Shown: positions 1 through 8,916 of the stretch, one piece after another
Numbering within the stretch: the first letter of the stretch is position 1
Layout of the letters: each line of letters starts with the position of its first letter
NCBI RefSeq assembly: GCF_004339565.1
Contig: NZ_SMFZ01000002.1
Coordinates: 3,472,001 to 3,536,000, forward strand
Source: Pseudonocardia endophytica
Lineage (GTDB): Bacteria; Actinomycetota; Actinomycetes; Mycobacteriales; Pseudonocardiaceae
Length of the DNA: 64,000 nucleotides
Direction: 5' to 3'
Made by a program: the position numbers and the translations under genes
The notes under the pieces: generated by a model
The model's database searches: none
What the model was told of the DNA's origin: nothing
Seen by the model: only the letters and a program-made list of their open reading frames with translations

Positions 1-1825
1 CCGCCGCTCGTTGCCGGGTGTACGGGTCGGTCCCGCTACCGAGGAGGTGGAAGCGGACGGAGTCCAGCACCGGGGCCGGGTCGTCGGCCGGGACCGGGTC
101 GGCGAAGTCCAGGTTGTAGACGGTGTGGCCGTAGCGGTCGAGGTGCTCGGCCAGGCGGGCGCACCAGCGGGTCCACGCGTCCGGGTCGGCGCCGTCCGGC
201 GGGCTCGACGGCGGCAGGTGTCCGGCGAGCGTCACGCCGTCGGATCCGGTCAGGACGTCCGTGACGCCGTCGGTGCGGGCCGCCGTCGCGAGGTCGAACA
301 GCGACTTCTCGGCGAGCACCGGACGGGAGTCGAACCCGAGCAGCAGCTGGTAACCGGCCGGTTCGCCGTCGCGGCGGACGAGACGGTCGTGGAACGCGCG
401 GAACGCCAGCTCGCTCGTCGCGGCCAGCGGGATGATCGACTGGACGGAGGTGTAGTAGACGCACCCGGCGTCCAGGAGGGCGACGACGCCGTCGTAGCGC
501 TGCGACGGTGTGAGACCGGCCGCGTCGCGCGCGGTCCAGTCCGCGACGGTCCGCTCGTACTCCGGGTGCGCCCGGTCCCGCCACCCGTCGAGCCCGAACG
601 GCGGCGCGCCCTCCACCGGCCGACCGGCCATGGCCCGCAGCGCCGTCGGCGTCGCGCCGAGCATCCGGACCAGCGACGACGTCCGGTAGAAGTAGTAGGC
701 GTAGCCGTTCACCGTCGGCAGCGACACGTCGCCGTCGCGCACCGCGCCGTGGCCCATCACGCCGTTCATCAGCCTGGTGATCGAACGGGTGACGGCGCCG
801 TCGACGAGGTCGGCGAACAGCGGCGTCAGCGGGTCCGGCATCTGCTCGACGATGCTGGCGCGGAAGTACCAGCCGCCGTCGTACGGGATCGGCCAGTCCG
901 CCGGCGGGTCGGCCATCGGCTCCGGCAACGCCGTCACCGGCCGGGACTGGACGACCACGAAGCCGAGCGGGGTGCGCACCCACTCGACGTCCTGCGGGCT
1001 GCCGTAGTGCGCCGCGATCCGGGTGCCGAGCGCGGCCAGCTCGCGGACGGCGTCGTCGTCGAGCACCGGCGCGCGCCTGCGCTCCGGCGGGACCGGCCGT
1101 TCCTCGGTGCCGGTCGGGGTCGGGACCGTCATCACCGTCTTGTCCGCGACGGTGCGGGACAGCACGGCGCCGGTGGCCGCGTCGACGACGTGGTCGTCCG
1201 TGCTGACCGTGCCGCCGACGACGGACTCGCCGAGCCCCCACGCCGCCCCGATCACGAGCTGGTCGCGCCGCCCGTTCGACGGGTTCGCCGTGAACATCAC
1301 ACCGGACGCCTCGGCGTCGGCCATCCGCTGCACGACGACGGCGAGCCGCACGCCCTCCGGCGCGATCCGGCGGCTCGCGCGGTAGGCGAGCGCGCGGTCG
1401 GTGAACAGCGACGCCCAGCACCGCCGGACGGCGTCCAGCACGGCGTCCGGGCCCTCGACGTTCAGGTACGTGTCCTGCTGACCGGCCGCGCTGGTGTCGG
1501 CGACGTCCTCGACGGTGGCCGACGAGCGCACCGCGAGCGGCCCGGAACCGAGCTCGGTCAGCGCGGCCGTGACGGCGGCGGCGACCGGTTCCGGCGCCGT
1601 GCCCGCCTCGAACGCCGCCCGGATCTCCGCCGGTCCACCCGCGTCGATGCGCGCCTGCAGCCCGTTCGCGGCGACGAACGCGTCGTAGGCGGGCGTCACG
1701 ACGACGAACCCCGGCGGCACCGGCAGGCCGGCCCGGGTCAGCTCGCCGAGGTTCGCGCCCTTGCCCCCGGCCGTCTCCACGTCGGTCGCGCCGAGCTCGT
1801 CGAAACGCCTGGTGTACGTCGTCAC
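1..1825 (-). CDS. PEP synthase / rifampin phosphotransferase-like protein, C-terminus cut by window edge
   Basis: About 608 residues are visible and no stop is met before the left edge, so the C-terminus is missing. The N-terminus carries the PEP/pyruvate-binding (PPDK_N) signature GGKGANLGEL followed by GLPVPPGFVV near residues 18-42, the ATP-grasp-like nucleotide-binding domain of PEP synthase, PPDK and rifampin phosphotransferase. A later segment with MNGVMGHGAV and HLDRYGHTVYNLDF resembles the middle, substrate-binding part of the rifampin-phosphotransferase branch. The swivelling phosphohistidine domain would lie outside the window. Start GTG at 1825; an in-frame GTG at 1840 is also possible. 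It is divergent from the AtuA-type gene, with about 126 bp between. Whether it makes PEP or phosphorylates another substrate cannot be told without the C-terminus. Confidence 0.85.
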   Translation of the reverse strand, partial: MTTYTRRFDELGATDVETAGGKGANLGELTRAGLPVPPGFVVVTPAYDAFVAANGLQARIDAGGPAEIRAAFEAGTAPEPVAAAVTAALTELGSGPLAVRSSATVEDVADTSAAGQQDTYLNVEGPDAVLDAVRRCWASLFTDRALAYRASRRIAPEGVRLAVVVQRMADAEASGVMFTANPSNGRRDQLVIGAAWGLGESVVGGTVSTDDHVVDAATGAVLSRTVADKTVMTVPTPTGTEERPVPPERRRAPVLDDDAVRELAALGTRIAAHYGSPQDVEWVRTPLGFVVVQSRPVTALPEPMADPPADWPIPYDGGWYFRASIVEQMPDPLTPLFADLVDGAVTRSITRLMNGVMGHGAVRDGDVSLPTVNGYAYYFYRTSSLVRMLGATPTALRAMAGRPVEGAPPFGLDGWRDRAHPEYERTVADWTARDAAGLTPSQRYDGVVALLDAGCVYYTSVQSIIPLAATSELAFRAFHDRLVRRDGEPAGYQLLLGFDSRPVLAEKSLFDLATAARTDGVTDVLTGSDGVTLAGHLPPSSPPDGADPDAWTRWCARLAEHLDRYGHTVYNLDFADPVPADDPAPVLDSVRFHLLGSGTDPYTRQRAA

Positions 1826-1951
1826 CGCGCCGGTATACACCCGAGCACCGTGCGTGAGGACCGCGGGAGCCGTCAACGGACCGATGATCGGTGATCCGGC
1901 GCCCGTGGGCGTGGTAACCGCCGTGGAGGTCGAGCGGTTAACGTCGCGGGC

Positions 1952-3697
1952 ATGGCCCAGCGACCCGTCCGCATCGGCAACGTCTCCGGCTACCTCGGCG
2001 ACCGTTTCACCGCCGTCGACGAGGCCATGGCGGGCGATCCGGTGGACGTCCTGATGGGCGACTACCTCGCCGAGATCACCCTGGCCGCACTCGCCGCAGC
2101 GGCCGGACGCGGGAAGCCCGGATACGTCGAGTACGCGCTCGACCAGCTCACGCCGCACCTGCCGGAGATCGCCCGGCGCGGGATCCGGGTGGTCACGAAC
2201 GCCGGCGGGTTCGACCCGCCCGGCATGGCCGACGAGCTCCGCGACCGGATCGCCGACGCGGGGCTGTCGCTGAGGGTCGCCACCGTCGCGGGCGACGGCG
2301 TGCACGGGCGGCTCGACGAGTTCCACACCGACGGTCACGGCATGGAGCACCTGGACACCGGCGCACCACTGAAGGACTGGGGCGCCCGGCCGATCGCCGC
2401 GAACGCCTACCTCGGCGGGTTCGGCATCGCGGCCGCGCTGGCCGCCGGCGCCGACATCGTGATCACCGGACGGGTCACCGACGCATCGCTCACCGCGGGC
2501 CCGGCGGCCTGGTGGCACGGCTGGGATCCGGACGAGTTCGACGCGCTCGCGGGCGCCGTCACGGCCGGGCACGTCATCGAGTGCGGCGCGCACGCCACCG
2601 GCGGCAACTTCTCCGGGTTCCGGACGATCCCCGGCATCACCCGGCCCGGGTTCCCGATCGGCGAGATCGCGGCCGACGGCTCGTCGGTGATCACCAAGCA
2701 CGCCCGCGACGGCGGCGCCGTCACGGTGGACACCGTCACCGCGCAGCTGCTCTACGAGATCCAGGGCCCGCGCTACCTGAACCCGGACGTCACGGTGCAC
2801 CTGGACACCGCGGCGCTCACCCAGGAGGGCCCGGACCGGGTGGCGATCGGGCCGGTGACCGGCTCGCCGCCACCGCCGACGGCGAAGGTCGCCGTGTTCG
2901 CCCCGATCGGCTACGAGATCTCGACGATGCTGTTCTGCACCGCTCCGGACGTCGACGGGAAGGTGGCGCTGCTGCGCGACCAGCTGCGCGCCGCGCTGGA
3001 GGGGCACGTCGACCAGCTCGACGTCACCCCGCTCGGCGTCGCCGCCGTCGACCCGGCCACCCAGTGGGAGGCCACCGTTCCGATCCGGGTGATCGCCACG
3101 GCCCGGGAGAAGGAGCCGCTGCGGCGGTTCGCTCCGGCTGTCGGGTCGCTCTACCTGCAGGGGTTCCCGGGCTTCCACCACGACGGGCACGCGCCCCGGG
3201 CGTCCGAACCGTGGCCGCGGATCGAGTACTGGCCGGCCCTGCTGGAGTCGGCGCTGCTCGACCACCACGCCGTGCTCGACGACGGCTCCCGCGTCGAGGT
3301 GCCCCGCGCGTCCCGGACGGCGACGCCGGAGGAGACGGCCCAACCGGCGCACCCGGAGCCCGACCTGCCCGCACCGACCGGATCACCGGTCGAGCTGGGA
3401 ACGCTCACCTACGCCCGCGCGGGGGACAAGGGCGGCAACGCGAACGTCGGGGTCTGGGCGACCGATCCGGAGCACTGGGAGTGGTTGCGCGCCACGCTCA
3501 CCACGAAGCGCGCCGCGGAGCTGCTGCCGGAGGCGGGTGGCGCGATCGTCCGCCACGAGTTCCCGCACCTGCGCGCCGTGCACCTGGTGCTCGTCGGGCT
3601 GCTCGGCAGCGGCGGGTCGGCGAACCTGCGGGTCGACCAGATCGGCAAGTCGGTGGGGGAGTACCTGCGCGCCAAGCACGTCCCCGGCCCGGGCTGA
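1952..3697 (+). CDS. AtuA family protein (DUF1446 plus C-terminal AtuA-like domain)
   Basis: 581 residues, full length for the acyclic terpene utilisation AtuA family. The N-terminal DUF1446 core opens with RIGNVSGYLGDR and contains GDYLAEITL and TNAGGFDPPG; the domain runs to about residue 450. A separate C-terminal domain begins near LTYARAGDKGGNANVGVWA (about residue 485) and matches the AtuA-like ferredoxin-fold domain. In Pseudomonas AtuA belongs to the citronellol/geranyl-CoA catabolic locus, but its own reaction is not established. No carboxylase or acyl-CoA dehydrogenase partners lie nearby, so a terpene role here is not supported by context. ATG start at 1952. The stop faces the stop of the dehydroshikimate dehydratase gene 21 bp away. 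Confidence 0.88.
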   Translation: MAQRPVRIGNVSGYLGDRFTAVDEAMAGDPVDVLMGDYLAEITLAALAAAAGRGKPGYVEYALDQLTPHLPEIARRGIRVVTNAGGFDPPGMADELRDRIADAGLSLRVATVAGDGVHGRLDEFHTDGHGMEHLDTGAPLKDWGARPIAANAYLGGFGIAAALAAGADIVITGRVTDASLTAGPAAWWHGWDPDEFDALAGAVTAGHVIECGAHATGGNFSGFRTIPGITRPGFPIGEIAADGSSVITKHARDGGAVTVDTVTAQLLYEIQGPRYLNPDVTVHLDTAALTQEGPDRVAIGPVTGSPPPPTAKVAVFAPIGYEISTMLFCTAPDVDGKVALLRDQLRAALEGHVDQLDVTPLGVAAVDPATQWEATVPIRVIATAREKEPLRRFAPAVGSLYLQGFPGFHHDGHAPRASEPWPRIEYWPALLESALLDHHAVLDDGSRVEVPRASRTATPEETAQPAHPEPDLPAPTGSPVELGTLTYARAGDKGGNANVGVWATDPEHWEWLRATLTTKRAAELLPEAGGAIVRHEFPHLRAVHLVLVGLLGSGGSANLRVDQIGKSVGEYLRAKHVPGPG

Positions 3698-3718
3698 CTG
3701 CGCCGTCGGACCGGGCCG

Positions 3719-5572
3719 TCAGGCCGTCGTCGCGTTCCTGCGGGACCGCCGGTGCGCGGCCATCCGGACCGGCGCGTCGGCCCAGCCGTGCCCGTCGTGG
3801 CGGCCGGTGCGCTGGACGAGCGCGAGGAACAGCCGCCCACCGAGCAGCTCCGTGCAGACCTGCAGCAGGTCGCCGTCGGCGTCGCGCTCGTGCAGCACGC
3901 CGAGCTCGCGGTAGGCGGCCATCCGGTCCGCCGGCAGGTCCAGTCGGGCGGCCAGGTCGTCGTGGTAGTTCGACGGCACGTCCAGGAGCCGCACCCCGGC
4001 GGCGCGGGCGGCGGACGCGGTGGCCAGCACGTCGTCGGTGGCGAGCGCGACGTACTGCGGGTCGGTGACGGCCGGACCCCAGCTGCCGCGCCGCAGCAGC
4101 GAGACGGTCAGCGCGATCCGGGTCCGGCGCGCGTCGTCGGCGAGCGCGCGGCTCCGGACGAGTCCGAACGGCGCCGCGAACTCGCCGTCGGCGACCGTGT
4201 CCAGACCGAGGACCGCCCGGTGGAACAGCACGGCCTCGTCGAACGCGTCGTAGGGCTGGGTCAGTCCGATGTGGTCGATCCCGGCGACACCGGTGCCCGC
4301 CGCGACCGGGTCACCGGTCGGCACGAAGTCCTGCGACCAGGCCGGGCCCGGTCCGTCCGGAGCGGAGCGGCAGAACAGCACCGACGTGCCGTCCGGCGCG
4401 GCGACCTCGGTGAGGTCGGCCTCGCCGGGCCCCGTCCGGCGGGGCAGCGGTGGGGCACAGAGCCGCTCGGACCGCCGGGCGGCGGCCCGCGGGTCGGCCG
4501 ACTCGACGCCGATCGCGGCGATCGCGCTGCTGCCGTCCTCGCCGGCGGCGTTCACCAGCAGCCGCGCGTCGCCCTGCTCCCAGCGCTCCACCGGCTTCGT
4601 GCGGTGCACGCCGGTCCGGGTGAAGCCGAGCGCGTGCAGCACCCCGCCGAGCTCGCCGTGCGGTCCCGCGCCCGGGTCCCGCAGTTCGACGAACGCGGGT
4701 CCGGAGATCGCGGGCGGCGTCGCGACCGGGTCGGCGCCGCTGCCGCGCTGCGCGGTGGCCTCGGCGAGCGCGAGCAACGACCGTCGGGCGTCGACCGCGG
4801 TGCGCACCGGGTCGGACTGGCGGAACACGTCGTTGAAGACCTCCAGCGACAGCGGGCCGGAGTAGCCGGCGTCGAGGACCGGCCCGAGGAACCCGGGCAG
4901 GTCGAAGGCGCCCTGTCCCGGGAAGAGCCGGTGGTGGCGGCTCCAGCTGAGCACGTCCATGGACACCTCGCGCGCGTCCGCGAGCTGCAGGAAGAAGATC
5001 TTCTCGCCGGGGACGTCGGCGATCGGCGCCGGGTCCGACCCGCGCGCCAGTACGTGGAACGAGTCCAGGCACATCCCGAGCGCGGGGTGGTCGGCGACAC
5101 GCACGGCCTCCCACGACGCGTCCCACGTGTGCACGTGACGTCCCCAGGCCAGCGCCTCGTAGGCGATCCGCATCCCGCGGGCGTGGGCACGCTCGGCCAG
5201 CGTGTGCAACTGACCGGCGAGACGGTCGCGGTCGGGGACGGTGTCCGGCGAGACCGACGAGCAGACCAGCACGGTGTCCGCGCCGAGGCCGGACATGACG
5301 TCGAACGTGGCGTCGGCGCGGCGCAGGTTGGCGGCGAACCGGTCCGGGTCGGTCGAGTCGATGTCGCGCAGCGGCTGGTAGAGCTCGACGGACAGTCCCA
5401 GGTCCCGGCACCGGTGGCCGATCTCGTCGGGCGACAGCGCCTCGGCGATCAGATCCGGGGCGAACACCTCGACGCCGTCGAAGCCGGCGACGGCCGCCGC
5501 GTGCAGCTTGTCCTCCAGCGTGCCGGACAGGCACACCGTGGCCAGGGACAGGTGCGGGCTCTCAGGCGACAC
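3719..5572 (-). CDS. 3-dehydroshikimate dehydratase, two-domain QsuB/QuiC type
   Basis: 617 residues, the usual size of the bacterial QsuB/QuiC1 fusion. The N-terminal half is an AP-endonuclease-2/xylose-isomerase TIM barrel with likely metal ligands in AYEALAWG, CLDSFHVLA, FLQLADAR and LSLEVFND (Glu, Asp/His, Gln, Glu). This domain converts 3-dehydroshikimate to protocatechuate. The C-terminal half (from about residue 290) is 4-hydroxyphenylpyruvate-dioxygenase-like, with HIGLTQ and QVCTELLGG supplying a His and a Glu. Where HPPD proteins carry the second metal His (QHIALATDD), this one reads PQYVALATDD, a Tyr. GTG start at 5572 lies inside the end of aroE (11-bp overlap), implying translational coupling. 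Reading the frame further upstream gives Arg/Trp/Cys-rich sequence antisense in character, so the longer start was refused. Confidence 0.9.
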   Translation of the reverse strand: MSPESPHLSLATVCLSGTLEDKLHAAAVAGFDGVEVFAPDLIAEALSPDEIGHRCRDLGLSVELYQPLRDIDSTDPDRFAANLRRADATFDVMSGLGADTVLVCSSVSPDTVPDRDRLAGQLHTLAERAHARGMRIAYEALAWGRHVHTWDASWEAVRVADHPALGMCLDSFHVLARGSDPAPIADVPGEKIFFLQLADAREVSMDVLSWSRHHRLFPGQGAFDLPGFLGPVLDAGYSGPLSLEVFNDVFRQSDPVRTAVDARRSLLALAEATAQRGSGADPVATPPAISGPAFVELRDPGAGPHGELGGVLHALGFTRTGVHRTKPVERWEQGDARLLVNAAGEDGSSAIAAIGVESADPRAAARRSERLCAPPLPRRTGPGEADLTEVAAPDGTSVLFCRSAPDGPGPAWSQDFVPTGDPVAAGTGVAGIDHIGLTQPYDAFDEAVLFHRAVLGLDTVADGEFAAPFGLVRSRALADDARRTRIALTVSLLRRGSWGPAVTDPQYVALATDDVLATASAARAAGVRLLDVPSNYHDDLAARLDLPADRMAAYRELGVLHERDADGDLLQVCTELLGGRLFLALVQRTGRHDGHGWADAPVRMAAHRRSRRNATTA

Positions 5573-6545
5573 GGCCTGCGCCGTTCCCCTCGTCGTCCGC
5601 ACCGTCCCGCTCGGAGCCGTGCCCGGAGCCGTGCTCGGAGCCGTGCCCACAGCCCTGCTCGGCGCCGACCAGCTCGGCGAGGTGGCCGAGCATGCGTCCG
5701 GTGTCCGGGGTGCGGCCGGTGAACAGCCGGAACGCCTCGGCGGCCTGGTGCACCACCATCCGCCCGCCGTCGACGGTCCGGCAGCCGGCCGCACGCGCGT
5801 CCGCCAGCAGCGCCGTGTCCAACGGGCGGTAGACGATCTCCGCGACCCACGGCCGGTGGGCGAGCAGCGCGGCGTCACAGGGTGACCCGGGGTGCGCGGC
5901 CATCCCGACCGGGGTGGCGTGCACGAGCCCGCCGGCGTGCGGCAGGAGGTCCTCGAGCTCGTCGCGGCCGTGCCCGGTGGCGACCGAACCCGCGGACAGC
6001 TGCGGGGCCAGCGCGGCCGCCAGCGCCGTCGCGCGCCCGCCGTCGACGTCCACGACGTGCAGCCACCGCACGCCCTCGCGGGCGAGCGCGTAGCCGGCCG
6101 CCGCGCCGGCACCGCCGGCGCCGAGCAGCACCACCCGCTCCGGGCGCACACCTGGGAGCCCGTCCCGCAGCCCGTCGCGGAAACCGGTCCAGTCCGTGTT
6201 GTGGCCGGTCAACGACCCGTCCGCGCCGATCACGACGGTGTTCACCGCTCCGATGGCGGCGGCGTCAGGGGACAGCCCGTCGAGATGGGCGATGACCGCC
6301 TGCTTGGCGGGGTGCGTGACGTTCAGCCCGCGGTAGCCCGCGGCGCGAGCGTGGTCGAGGACCGTGCCGACGTCGGCCGTGTCGACGCCCATCGCGTCCA
6401 GGTCCCACCGGTCGTAGCGCAGCGGCAGGCCGAGCGCGTCCGCCTCCCGCTCGTGCAGCGCGGGCGACAGGGACGGGCCGATCCCGGCGCCGACGAGCCC
6501 GGTTCGCAGGCGGTCCGTCCCGGTGACGGTCTGGCTGGCACGCAC
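5562..6545 (-). CDS. aroE: Shikimate/quinate dehydrogenase (AroE family), probably catabolic and NAD-dependent
   Basis: 327 residues. The substrate-binding segment GIGPSLSPALHE, the catalytic Lys in NVTHPAKQAV and the Asp in GHNTDWTGF are all present, followed by the Rossmann loop GAGGAGAAAGYA. After the second strand the sequence is HVVDVDGGRA: an acidic residue sits where NADP-type AroE enzymes have NRT, which suggests NAD use, as in catabolic QsuD-like enzymes. The tail from about residue 300 is a His/Gly/Ser/Glu-rich extension with repeated GHGSE. GTG start at 6545 follows a good GGGAGG site. First gene of an operon with the dehydroshikimate dehydratase; upstream lies a putative operator. 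Together the pair would turn shikimate into protocatechuate. A biosynthetic AroE role is the alternative. Confidence 0.88.
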   Translation of the reverse strand: MRASQTVTGTDRLRTGLVGAGIGPSLSPALHEREADALGLPLRYDRWDLDAMGVDTADVGTVLDHARAAGYRGLNVTHPAKQAVIAHLDGLSPDAAAIGAVNTVVIGADGSLTGHNTDWTGFRDGLRDGLPGVRPERVVLLGAGGAGAAAGYALAREGVRWLHVVDVDGGRATALAAALAPQLSAGSVATGHGRDELEDLLPHAGGLVHATPVGMAAHPGSPCDAALLAHRPWVAEIVYRPLDTALLADARAAGCRTVDGGRMVVHQAAEAFRLFTGRTPDTGRMLGHLAELVGAEQGCGHGSEHGSGHGSERDGADDEGNGAGRVA

Positions 6546-6563
6546 GCTGCCTCCCGACGACTC

Positions 6564-6590
6564 TTTGTACTGTCTGGTTAGTTGTACCGG
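6564..6590. promoter_or_regulatory. Putative TetR operator upstream of aroE
   Basis: Read on the minus strand the site begins CCGGTAC, passes through CTAACCAGAC and ends GTACAAA. It closely resembles the site at 7370-7396 before the transporter gene, which has the same ends. It lies 19 bp upstream of the aroE start and between aroE and the divergent tetR gene. That two unlinked intergenic regions flanking one regulator share this element is seen in the sequence; binding by the TetR protein is inferred. Confidence 0.6.
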
Positions 6591-6673
6591 ATGGTGAGCG
6601 CGCCGCGCCAGAGTGACGGGCATCCCGCGGGGTACCGTCCGGCGAGCGGGTGCGCGAGCGAGGAGGTCCACAC

Positions 6674-7330
6674 GTGGCGGCAGCGCCGGAGCATGCCGGT
6701 CGCCGGCGCGACCCGGAGCGGACGCGCGCGGACATCCTGGACGAGGCGACCGGGGAGTTCGCCGAGCGCGGCTACGCCGGTGCCCGGGTGGACGAGATCG
6801 CCGCGCGCACGCGCACGACCAAGCGGATGCTGTACTACTACTTCGGCTCGAAGCAGGGCCTCTACCTGGCCGTTCTCGAGCGGGCCTACGTCGGCATCCG
6901 GGCGCTGGAGCAGGACCTCGAGGTCGACGACCTCGCCCCGGCCCGCGCCGTGCGCGCGGTCGCCGAGCTGACGTTCGACCACCACGAGGCGCATCCGGAC
7001 TTCATCCGCCTGGTGGCGATCGAGAACATCCACCACGCCGAGCACCTGCGCACGTCCCCGGTGCTCGCCGGGCTGGCCGGTCCGGCGGTGGACGTCCTGG
7101 ACGGCATCCTGACCCGCGGCCGCGCGTCGGGCCTGTTCCGCGACGACGTGGACGCCCTCGACGTGCACATGATGATCAGTGCGTTCTGCGTGTTCCGGGT
7201 GGCGAACCGGCACACGTTCAGCGCGATCTTCGGCCGCGACCTGCTGGAACACGGCCGCCGGGCGCAGTACCGGCGGATGGTCGGTGATCTGGTCGTGGAG
7301 TACCTGACCGCACACGTGGGCCAGGACTGA
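6674..7330 (+). CDS. TetR/AcrR family transcriptional regulator
   Basis: 218 residues. The N-terminal helix-turn-helix runs from about residue 13 to 60 (TRADILDEATGEFAERGYAG, then DEIAARTRTTKRMLYYYFGS), the standard TetR DNA-binding domain. The C-terminal domain contains MMISAFCVFRVANRHTF and resembles the family of TetR proteins near aromatic-compound genes. GTG start at 6674 is 7 bases after AGGAGG at 6661-6666; an upstream in-frame GTG at 6650 has no site. It is divergent from aroE and followed by the transporter gene, with a shared operator-like element before each, so it probably represses both units until a pathway metabolite binds. Confidence 0.92.
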   Translation: MAAAPEHAGRRRDPERTRADILDEATGEFAERGYAGARVDEIAARTRTTKRMLYYYFGSKQGLYLAVLERAYVGIRALEQDLEVDDLAPARAVRAVAELTFDHHEAHPDFIRLVAIENIHHAEHLRTSPVLAGLAGPAVDVLDGILTRGRASGLFRDDVDALDVHMMISAFCVFRVANRHTFSAIFGRDLLEHGRRAQYRRMVGDLVVEYLTAHVGQD

Positions 7331-7334
7331 GCAC

Positions 7335-7352
7335 GGGGGCTTGACAGCCCCC
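7335..7352 (+). terminator. Short hairpin terminator after tetR, overlapping the next -35 box
   Basis: A perfect 7-bp stem GGGGGCT / AGCCCCC with the 4-base loop TGAC begins 5 bases after the tetR stop. There is no T-run. The stem overlaps the TTGACA box of the following promoter, so transcription through the hairpin and initiation at the promoter would compete. Confidence 0.5.
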
Positions 7353-7396
7353 GACTCTCAACTCACTATCCGGTACGTAACTAGACGGTACATAAG
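7341..7396 (+). promoter_or_regulatory. Promoter and putative TetR operator of the MHS transporter gene
   Basis: TTGACA at 7341-7346 and CACTAT at 7364-7369 are separated by 17 bp, a close match to a housekeeping-type promoter. Immediately downstream, at 7370-7396, is CCGGTAC, then GTAACTAGACG, then GTACATAAG, resembling the element before aroE. An operator spanning the start site is the classic arrangement for repression. Confidence 0.65.
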
Positions 7397-7447
7397 CGCG
7401 GCGCGGCCGCGGAGTGCCTGCAACGACGCACACGTCCGGAGGTCCCG

Positions 7448-8803
7448 GTGAGTGACCCCTCGTCCCCGACCGCCCAGCCGAAGCGGGCCGCGCTGGCGGC
7501 CTGGATCGGCAGCGCGCTGGAGTACTACGACTTCTTCATCTACGGCACGGCGGCGGCGCTCGTGTTCGACAAGGTGTTCTTCCCCGATACGAGCCCGGCC
7601 GCCGGGACGTTGCTGGCCCTGGCCACGTTCGGTGTCGGCTACGTCGCCCGGCCGCTCGGCGCCGTCCTGTTCGGACACATCGGGGACCGCTTCGGGCGGA
7701 GGAAGGTGCTCGTCGCGACCCTGCTGATGATGGGGGTCGCGACGGTCGCGATCGGCTTCCTGCCGTCGTTCGCGACGGCGGGGGTGCTCGCCCCGGCGCT
7801 GCTGGTGACCTGCCGGCTGCTGCAGGGGCTGTCCGCGGGCGGCGAGCAGGCCGGCGCGAACTCGATGACGCTCGAACACTCACCGCAGCGCCGGCGGGCC
7901 TACTTCACCAGCTTCACGCTCTCCGGGACCCAGGCCGGCCAGATCATCGCGACCGCGGTGTTCCTGCCGATCGCGATGCTGCCGGAGGACGCGCTGCTGA
8001 GCTGGGGCTGGCGGGTGCCGTTCTGGGCGAGCGTCGTCGTGCTCGTCGCCGGGGTGCTGATCCGCCGGACGCTGCGCGAGACACCGGTGTTCGAGGCCGA
8101 GATCGCCGGCGCGACCCCGGACGGCGCGCCCGCCCCCACGAAGGCGGACCGGCTGCCGGTCGCCGCACTGCTGCGTGACCACTGGCCGAACCTGCTGCGC
8201 GTCACGCTCGCCGCGACCGTCGCCTCGGTCAGCACGTTGATGACGGTGTTCGCGCTGTCGTTCGCCGTGAACACCGTCGGGCTGGACCGCTCGACGATGT
8301 TGTGGGTCGTGGTCAGCGCCAACGTCGTCGCGCTCGCCGCCATCCCGCTGCTGGCCGCGCTCGCCGACCGGATCGGCCGCCGTCCGGTGTTCGTCGTCGG
8401 TGCGCTGGGCAGCGCTCTCGCGCTGGCCGCCTACCTGTGGGCGGTGTCCGCCGGCGGTTACGTGCTGATCTTCGTGACCGGGATCCTGCTGTCCGGGGTG
8501 GTCTACAGCGCCGCGAACGGCGTGTGGCCGGCGTTCTACGGCGAGATGTTCCCGGCGAGGGTCCGCCTCACCGGCACCGCGGTCGGCACCCAGATCGGGT
8601 TCGCCCTCGGCGGGTTCGCCCCGACCATCGCCGCGGGCCTCGCGGGGGACACGACGGGCGGCTGGGTACCGGTCGCCGTGTTCGGTGCGGTGATCTGCCT
8701 GGTCGCAGCCGGGGCCGCGTACAGCGCCCGCGAGACGGCGCATCTGAGTCTCGACGAGATCGAGGCCGTGCAGGACCGCGAACGGACGCCCGCGCGCGTC
8801 TGA
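7448..8803 (+). CDS. MFS transporter, metabolite:H+ symporter (MHS) type, candidate shikimate/aromatic-acid permease
   Basis: 451 residues with 12 predicted membrane segments. The opening AWIGSALEYYDFFIYG and the loop GHIGDRFGRRKVL are hallmarks of the MHS subfamily that includes ShiA, KgtP and ProP. A second sugar-porter-like motif LADRIGRRP lies mid-protein. GTG start at 7448 is preceded by GGAGG. Placement beside tetR, aroE and the dehydroshikimate dehydratase, with a matching operator, makes import of shikimate, quinate or protocatechuate the likeliest job; substrate identity is inferred from context only. Confidence 0.88.
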   Translation: MSDPSSPTAQPKRAALAAWIGSALEYYDFFIYGTAAALVFDKVFFPDTSPAAGTLLALATFGVGYVARPLGAVLFGHIGDRFGRRKVLVATLLMMGVATVAIGFLPSFATAGVLAPALLVTCRLLQGLSAGGEQAGANSMTLEHSPQRRRAYFTSFTLSGTQAGQIIATAVFLPIAMLPEDALLSWGWRVPFWASVVVLVAGVLIRRTLRETPVFEAEIAGATPDGAPAPTKADRLPVAALLRDHWPNLLRVTLAATVASVSTLMTVFALSFAVNTVGLDRSTMLWVVVSANVVALAAIPLLAALADRIGRRPVFVVGALGSALALAAYLWAVSAGGYVLIFVTGILLSGVVYSAANGVWPAFYGEMFPARVRLTGTAVGTQIGFALGGFAPTIAAGLAGDTTGGWVPVAVFGAVICLVAAGAAYSARETAHLSLDEIEAVQDRERTPARV

Positions 8804-8916
8804 CTCCGCTGCCACCCCGCCGCAGCGTGGTGCGGAGGTGACGTCGGTGCGCGTGATCGGCGCCGGTGTCACGTCCGTACCGACCGGCTACGGTGATCGC
8901 GGCGGGGGAGGGAGCC

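Noticed and set aside
36..1421. 461-codon minus-strand frame at the left edge
   Set aside because: Different frame from the PEP-synthase-like gene on the same strand; Arg/Ala-rich and without motifs.
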